A stretch of 10,725 bases of DNA from CAZDDI01 sp964504195 (GTDB lineage: Bacteria > Chloroflexota > Anaerolineae > B4-G1 > SLSP01), in assembly GCA_964504195.1 (NCBI GenBank), contig CAZDDI010000094.1:1-10725 (forward strand). The letters are read 5' to 3'. The first letter of the stretch is position 1. Each line of letters opens with the position of its first letter. A model generated the notes under the pieces. That model was not told the origin of the DNA, ran no database searches, and worked only from the letters and a program-made list of their open reading frames with translations. Positions 6,693-10,725 of the stretch are shown in pieces. The position numbers and the translations under genes were made by a program.

Positions 6693-9600
6693 TCATTCTT
6701 CAACCTGTATCTGACCAATGATGACCCCATCGGCGCCGGTTTCGGCTACGGGCAGGCGAATGTAGGTGCGGGCATCGTACAGGCCCACTTTGAGCGTGTA
6801 ATCGCCAGGCGGGAGATCAGGCGGCAAGGTGAAGGTGTAGGTATCGCGAATGAGCTCGTTGGTGAGCCAGCTGGTAGTGGAGCGCGCACCGCCTGCCGGG
6901 GGCGCGTCACGTTGCGCGATGATACGCCCGCTCGCATCCGTGAGATGCACAAATACGATGTAGCTCTGCGCGGCGGAGGCTTCCGCGCGCCAGAGCAGGG
7001 TGAGGTCGAAGGCGTCACCCGGCGCAAGGGTTGTGGGAGGCGACGTTGTTTCCAGCAAGGCAGCAAACTCGCCGATATGGGCGAGCGGCAGGCGAGGCGT
7101 TGGATCGAAAATCCGCTCCGGGGCAACCACTTGCAGCATTCCCAGCGTCACCGTCGGGCCGAGGGGCTGTCCGGCGGCGTCCACCAACGCCACGCGCAGC
7201 TCGTACCTGCCGCTGGCGAGGGCTTGCTCCGGCGCATCGAAGCGCGCCGCCGGGATGAGCAAAGCGCGCTCCTCGCGGAGCACTTCGCCGGGCAGCCATG
7301 CGGAGGTGGGATGCGCTGCACGTCCGGGTGGGGCGTCGGATTGCGCGACAATCGCGCCCAGGGCGTCTACGAGCAACAGGCGATTTTGGATTTCGGATTT
7401 TGGATTTTGGAGAGTCATCAAATCATCCGCAGAAGAGACCGATTCTGCTAACCAATAAAGTGTAAGTGGGAGCTCCGCCCCCACGTCTACATCCTCCGGC
7501 AGCAGCCCTGTGCCAAGTAAGCGCATCCCCGCGCCGAGTGGTACATCCACCGGCAACGCGATGGGTAAAGTGGCCGGGTCGGGAAAAGTCGCTGGGCGTA
7601 TCACGCGCCCTTCCGTGAGCGCGTAGCTGTTACCCAGCCACGCGCCGGAGCTATCCCAGGCGTCTAGTAGGTGTCCGGCGGAATCGTATACTTTGACGAG
7701 CAGCCGGTAGCCCGCGCCCGGCGGCGTCCCGACGAAGGGCGCGAGCGTGTACCGGTCGCGGATGAACTCCCCTTCTCGGAACATCGTCGTCGTGTATCCG
7801 CCGGGATGCTGGTGATCCTCCTGCGCGTAGCGAAAGCCCGCGCCATCCAGCAGATGCAGGGCCACGCTGTAATCATCGCTAACCGGCAACAATGCGCGCC
7901 AGTAGAGTGTCACTGTTGCCGGTTGATCGGATGCCCACACGTCGCCCGCCAAGTCATAGCCCATCAGCAGCAGGTCATCGCCGAAGCGCACCTGGAGCGA
8001 GACATCCACACCGCGCACCTGCTGCCCATCGAAGTCCCAGGGGTGGAAGGGATTGTCGTGGCGGTCGAGGTAGAAGGTTTTGAGGGAGAAAATTGCTACG
8101 CCAATAAAAAACAACGGCAAGTGATTTTCGATTTTAGATTTTGGATTTTGGAGGGAGTCATTAGTCCTTAGTCCAGAGTCCGTTTTCTCGCCTTTTCGCT
8201 TTCTCGACTTTTCGCTTTTCCGCTCATTTGCCATGCGCCATGCGCCATTCATCCTTAACCCAACGACCATGAGACACAGTGTTGCCAGAGAGATAACATT
8301 CGCCGCGCGACGTAGAGGGGTATCTCTGAAGGCAACTTGTACGGTATGGCGACCGGCGGGGATGTCCGCCGCAAGCAGCCCGTGTGGGCCATCGGGCATG
8401 ACCGGGACGGGATTGCCATCCACCAACACCTGCCAGCCGGGGTAGTAGTACCAGCGGAAGCGCGCGCGGAAGGCGATGGGCGCGTCGAGCGTGAGTTGGG
8501 CGCGGGTGAGCCGGTATGTCTGCTCCACAACGCTCGCCCCGGCGGGCAGGCTGTCTGGGTCGAGCCGGGGGATGAGGTAGTCGCTATCGGCGGCGGCTTC
8601 GTACACCGGCAACAACTGCGCGGCGGCGGGGCGCTGCGCCACCCAGCGGGGCAGATAATCGCCCGCAGCGGTCGCGCCGAGCCAGTTGGTTTGCTGCTCG
8701 ATGCGGATGAGCGCGGACGGCGTCAGCTCCGGCTGCTCCAGGCCGGGCGCGGGGAAGAGCCAGGGTAGCGCGAGGCATCCGGCGACGAGCAGCACGGTGG
8801 GCGACCAGAACCGCTCCGGGATGGGGAGCTGACTCAGGGCAAGACCGCCCAGCACCGCGAATCCCAGACTCGCCGGGCCGAGGAAGCGCCAGGGGAACTG
8901 CACGAAGTCCACGAGCGGTAAGTGCTCCCATAGCGGCAAGGAAAGGGGTAGGGTCATCAGAAGCAAACCAAACGTGACAACTACGAGCACTACTTGAATG
9001 GCAAAATGCGGCGAGTTCGGCAGGTTCACCCACCGTACCCTGAGCTTGCCGAAGGGCATCCATGCTATGAACGGCAAGAGTAGCCCAATGCCCAGCGGCA
9101 TAACTGGGTTGAGTTCGCCCTTTGCGGCGGGCGCGGGTAAAGCAAACAGCTCGCGCCAGGAGAGGAAGTGATCGCGGTAATCGTAAATGCGGAGTTGGGC
9201 AATCTGCACATACCCCTGCTCGCCCAGCGCCGGGAGCCAGAAAAAGGCAGAAAGCCCCAATCCCAACGCCAGCGCGAGGAAGGGCGCCCAGGCAGCGCGC
9301 CCGCGTAAAGGCTGCGTCAAGGTCAACAGCAGCGCGTAACCGCAGAGCAAAGGGAAGCCTATCAGCGCGCTGATGTTGTGGCTCAGCATCAACGCTGCGA
9401 CGCAACCTGCCGCCAGAGCTAGCGAGATCTTATCGCTGCGTTGCGCCAGCCGGTGGATGGCCCACAGCGTCCACGCCAGACACGCCAGCCCCCACAGCTC
9501 CGCATACGCCTCGCGGTGATAGGTGTTGAACAGGGTGTAAGGCGCATAGCTGATAAGCACCAGCGCAGGGAGGGCAGCTTTTGAGCCGAATGCTGCGCGC

Positions 9601-9980
9601 GTCCAGAGGTAAGTCCCCAACGCCAACAGCAGTTGCGCCAGCAAAAAGCCCGCTGCCAGCGCGGTTTCGAGCGGGAGGCCCAATAAGCGCAAGATGACGG
9701 GCGGATAGTAGCTCAGTGGTGCGTAGTAGTTGAAGAGCGGGAAGCCAAAGCCCAGTCCCAAATCGGCGAGCCAGCGGGGGAAAAGATCGCCATAGCGCAA
9801 GTGACGCTCCAACTGCGCCAGGCGATAGAGATGCAGCAAGCCATCAGAGCGCCAGCCGCTCCCCACGAGCAACGGCTGCATGGCGGGCAGCAAGCTGGCG
9901 ACCATCAAGGCCGCAAATGCCAGCCATTTGCGGGCAAGCAACGTCAACACAGAATGCGAACGGCTTTTAGCATCCAGCAT
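6693..9980 (-). CDS. Giant PTPS-related/GT-C-like membrane protein with C-terminal beta domains (first paralogue)
   Basis: Predicted 1,095-residue membrane protein, second gene of the operon. The first external loop has D46-x3-H50, PRW (68-70) and GFGFPLF, the best match here to the PTPS-related family pattern. About ten further hydrophobic segments follow, with FVQFPWRFLGPASL near 360. The beta domain has YYYPGWQVLVDG near 510 and TPLRR near 553. The linker between the next two helices (about 576-619) is made almost wholly of short-period repeats. Three exoplasmic beta domains follow; the last carries YIVFVHLTDASGRIIAQRD and ends GDYTLKVGLYDARTYIRLP. A CTTCGGCAAGCTC repeat is read in frame (MPFGKLRVRWVNLPN, about 308-322). 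The tail is much less like those of the two downstream paralogues. The start is uncertain: ATG at 9980 is preceded by AGAAG with a 4-base spacer, while an in-frame TTG at 10001 has no Shine-Dalgarno. Both lie inside a heptamer array. Substrate unknown. Confidence 0.88.
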   Translation of the reverse strand: MLDAKSRSHSVLTLLARKWLAFAALMVASLLPAMQPLLVGSGWRSDGLLHLYRLAQLERHLRYGDLFPRWLADLGLGFGFPLFNYYAPLSYYPPVILRLLGLPLETALAAGFLLAQLLLALGTYLWTRAAFGSKAALPALVLISYAPYTLFNTYHREAYAELWGLACLAWTLWAIHRLAQRSDKISLALAAGCVAALMLSHNISALIGFPLLCGYALLLTLTQPLRGRAAWAPFLALALGLGLSAFFWLPALGEQGYVQIAQLRIYDYRDHFLSWRELFALPAPAAKGELNPVMPLGIGLLLPFIAWMPFGKLRVRWVNLPNSPHFAIQVVLVVVTFGLLLMTLPLSLPLWEHLPLVDFVQFPWRFLGPASLGFAVLGGLALSQLPIPERFWSPTVLLVAGCLALPWLFPAPGLEQPELTPSALIRIEQQTNWLGATAAGDYLPRWVAQRPAAAQLLPVYEAAADSDYLIPRLDPDSLPAGASVVEQTYRLTRAQLTLDAPIAFRARFRWYYYPGWQVLVDGNPVPVMPDGPHGLLAADIPAGRHTVQVAFRDTPLRRAANVISLATLCLMVVGLRMNGAWRMANERKSEKSRKRKGEKTDSGLRTNDSLQNPKSKIENHLPLFFIGVAIFSLKTFYLDRHDNPFHPWDFDGQQVRGVDVSLQVRFGDDLLLMGYDLAGDVWASDQPATVTLYWRALLPVSDDYSVALHLLDGAGFRYAQEDHQHPGGYTTTMFREGEFIRDRYTLAPFVGTPPGAGYRLLVKVYDSAGHLLDAWDSSGAWLGNSYALTEGRVIRPATFPDPATLPIALPVDVPLGAGMRLLGTGLLPEDVDVGAELPLTLYWLAESVSSADDLMTLQNPKSEIQNRLLLVDALGAIVAQSDAPPGRAAHPTSAWLPGEVLREERALLIPAARFDAPEQALASGRYELRVALVDAAGQPLGPTVTLGMLQVVAPERIFDPTPRLPLAHIGEFAALLETTSPPTTLAPGDAFDLTLLWRAEASAAQSYIVFVHLTDASGRIIAQRDAPPAGGARSTTSWLTNELIRDTYTFTLPPDLPPGDYTLKVGLYDARTYIRLPVAETGADGVIIGQIQVEE
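7382..7409. repeat. GATTTTG heptamer array inside a C-terminal beta domain
   Basis: Four units: GATTTTG, GATTTCG, GATTTTG, GATTTTG. On the coding strand they give LQNPKSEIQN, inserted just before LLLVDALGAIVAQSD in the middle beta domain of the first giant. The other GATTTTG arrays lie at the N-terminus or the inter-helix linker; this one falls in a predicted exoplasmic domain. Confidence 0.85.
8123..8253. repeat. Composite repeat tract coding the inter-helix linker of the first giant
   Basis: Four repeat families lie end to end. At 8123-8150 are four GATTTTG-like heptamers. At 8156-8183 are four AGTCNNN heptamers. At 8184-8225 is an approximately 8-bp period of CTTTTCG-like units. At 8226-8253 are ATTTGCC, ATGCGCC twice, and ATTCATC. 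All are read through without a stop and encode a hydrophilic, Lys/Arg/Asn/Ser-rich linker between two predicted helices. The AGTCCTT family carries stops in other frames, so its reading frame here is constrained. Confidence 0.85.
9015..9056. repeat. CTTCGACAAGCTC-type dispersed palindrome, in frame in the first giant gene
   Basis: Imperfect dyad with arms GTTCGGCAGGTTCAC and CCCTGAGCTTGCCGAAGGG on the plus strand. It is read in frame as MPFGKLRVRWVNLPN in a loop between two membrane helices. The same element is at 530-596 and 3831-3896. It matches in style the CTTCGACA(A/G)GCTCAGG repeats common in many environmental bacterial genomes (established knowledge, not searched). Confidence 0.75.
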
Positions 9981-10010
9981 CCAGCTTCTAGCTTCCAGCA
10001 ACTAGCAACC
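9969..10010. repeat. Heptamer array (AGCATCC family) spanning the start of the first giant gene
   Basis: Six 7-bp units on the plus strand: AGCATCC twice, AGCTTCT, AGCTTCC, AGCAACT, AGCAACC. Read on the minus strand the unit GGATGCT contains ATG, and one of these is the likely start codon at 9980. The array also fills nearly all of the gap to the upstream gene, whose stop codon begins just outside it. Confidence 0.85.
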
Positions 10011-10012
10011 AG

Positions 10013-10627
10013 CTATGGCGTGCGACGGGATTCTTTGTAGACATAGAGCATCCGCTGGAGCACTGTCACCCAGGTCAACACGACAAGGATCCAGAGGGTG
10101 GGCGTGGGCCAACCCAGTAACAGGCCGACGCTGAGCAGCAGGACGCGCTCGACACGGGTGAACAGCCCCACCTTACAGGTGTACCCCACCCCCTCAGCGC
10201 GGGCGCGGGTGTAGCTGACCATCACCGAGCCAAGTAACGCAGCAAAGAGCAGGTAGATCTCGACGGCGGCGCCCTGCCCGACGAACCACACGAACAAGCC
10301 CGCCAGCAACGCGCCCTCAGAGAGCCGGTCGAGCGTGGAATCGAGGAAGGCCCCGAACCGACTTTTCTTGTTTGAGAAGCGCGCCAAGGCACCATCAAAA
10401 GCATCAAGCGACGAGACGAGCGCCAGCAGCGCGCCGCCGATGCGGAGCTGACCGAAAGCCAGCACCACGCCCACCGCCACAGCCAACCCGAACCCAAGCA
10501 GGGTGATGGTATTCGGATGCACGCCCAAATGTGCCAACCACCGGGCTACCGGCTCGGTAATGACCCGCGCCTGCACGCGCGCCCAATCGGTCCAGGTTTC
10601 ATAGCTGCCCACACGCGCCTCGTTCAT
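10013..10627 (-). CDS. CDP-alcohol phosphatidyltransferase family protein (PIP-synthase or PgsA-like)
   Basis: Integral membrane enzyme of 204 residues that should transfer a phosphatidyl group from a CDP-diacyl lipid to an alcohol, releasing CMP, at the inner face of the membrane. The full family signature is present: D75-x2-D78-G79-x2-A82-R83-x8-G92-x3-D96-x3-D100, the metal and CDP binding site. HPNTIT (37-42) before the first helix and YTRARAEG (139-146) plus KVGLFTRVERVLLL are also typical. About six helices fit the family fold and the length is normal. The combination recalls bacterial phosphatidylinositol-phosphate synthases, but the acceptor (inositol phosphate, glycerol phosphate or another polyol) cannot be decided here, so no symbol is given. 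The ATG at 10627 is chosen for its AAGGGAG ribosome site; an upstream in-frame TTG (10651) lies in a repeat. It is first in the operon and stops about 30 bases before the next gene. Confidence 0.93.
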   Translation of the reverse strand: MNEARVGSYETWTDWARVQARVITEPVARWLAHLGVHPNTITLLGFGLAVAVGVVLAFGQLRIGGALLALVSSLDAFDGALARFSNKKSRFGAFLDSTLDRLSEGALLAGLFVWFVGQGAAVEIYLLFAALLGSVMVSYTRARAEGVGYTCKVGLFTRVERVLLLSVGLLLGWPTPTLWILVVLTWVTVLQRMLYVYKESRRTP

Positions 10628-10633
10628 TGTATA

Positions 10634-10640
10634 CTCCCTT
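10634..10640 (-). promoter_or_regulatory. Ribosome binding site of the phosphatidyltransferase gene
   Basis: AAGGGAG on the minus strand, six bases before ATG 10627-10625. It is the strongest Shine-Dalgarno in the window and decides the start against the TTG at 10651, which would place this site inside the coding region. Confidence 0.8.
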
Positions 10641-10643
10641 AAA

Positions 10644-10664
10644 AATGGCAAATGGCGAATAGCG
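10644..10664. repeat. Heptamer array (AATGGCG family) in the operon leader
   Basis: Three units, AATGGCA, AATGGCG and AATAGCG, with a decayed fourth unit (AATCAAA) reaching the inner edge of the right inverted repeat. This is the same family as the long arrays at 3241-3310 and 5444-5535. It forms part of the 5' untranslated leader of the operon. Confidence 0.8.
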
Positions 10665-10672
10665 AATCAAAA

Positions 10673-10725
10673 CTAGTAGTTCAGCAAACATCAATTGTCG
10701 GATAGAGCTTGTGCAATTTAATGCG
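10673..10725 (-). repeat. Right copy of perfect 53-bp terminal inverted repeat
   Basis: This is the exact reverse complement of bases 2-54 and the last sequence in the window. It lies 45 bases upstream of the first start codon of the operon, so any promoter for the four genes must lie within it or in the short heptamer-bearing leader beside it. Read toward the operon it has a TTGCAC and a TTGATG hexamer, but no convincing -10 box at normal spacing, so I do not call a promoter. The outermost window base at the left end (base 1) has no partner here. Confidence 0.9.

Noticed and set aside
6663..7451. Plus-strand open frame of 262 codons
   Set aside because: It is antisense to the conserved C-terminal beta domains of the first giant, and no family is recognised.
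9969..10010. TTG at 10001 as the start of the first giant
   Set aside because: It has no ribosome site and adds only repeat-coded residues. The ATG at 9980 is better, though not proven.
10628..10725. Sigma-70 promoter within the right inverted repeat
   Set aside because: TTGCAC, TTGATG and TTGCTG hexamers can be found, but none has a good -10 hexamer at 16-18 bases. The evidence is too weak to list.

Overview
The window is GC-rich DNA that most resembles a member of the Chloroflexota (Anaerolineae/Caldilineae-like). This rests on three signs: very large GT-C-like membrane proteins with stacked beta-sandwich tails, dense heptanucleotide repeats inside coding sequence, and dispersed palindromes of the CTTCGACAAGCTC type. 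The assignment is inference from protein and repeat style; no rRNA or marker gene is present.

All four supported genes lie on the minus strand and form one probable operon, read from right to left. It opens with a small CDP-alcohol phosphatidyltransferase (10013-10627, strong Shine-Dalgarno). Three paralogous giant membrane proteins of about 1,085-1,097 residues follow (6693-9980, 3378-6671, 62-3319), with gaps of only about 30, 20 and 60 bases. Each giant has a PTPS-related/GT-C-like polytopic N-terminal half with a D-x3-H motif in its first external loop, a central FPWR motif, a YYPGW-type beta domain, two more membrane helices around a repeat-coded linker, and a C-terminal stack of beta domains. 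A plausible joint role is building and glycosylating a membrane lipid or cell-surface glycan, with the phosphatidyltransferase making the lipid anchor. Substrates cannot be read from the sequence.

Two features stand out. First, the window is bounded by a perfect 53-bp inverted repeat (2-54 and 10673-10725) that encloses the four-gene operon almost exactly and contains no recombinase. This is either a cassette or invertible unit, or a product of how the contig ended. Second, at least six different short-period repeat families, nearly all 7 bp, are embedded in these genes. They recur at the same linker in all three paralogues, form the N-termini, and supply the start codon of one gene and the stop codon of another. 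Two palindromic repeat families are also inserted in frame.

The C-terminal thirds of the two downstream paralogues are nearly identical in places (159 of 160 bases in one block) while their N-terminal halves are divergent, which points to gene conversion or a mosaic duplication. No tRNA, rRNA, CRISPR array, transposase or integrase was seen. No intergenic stretch exceeds about 100 bases.
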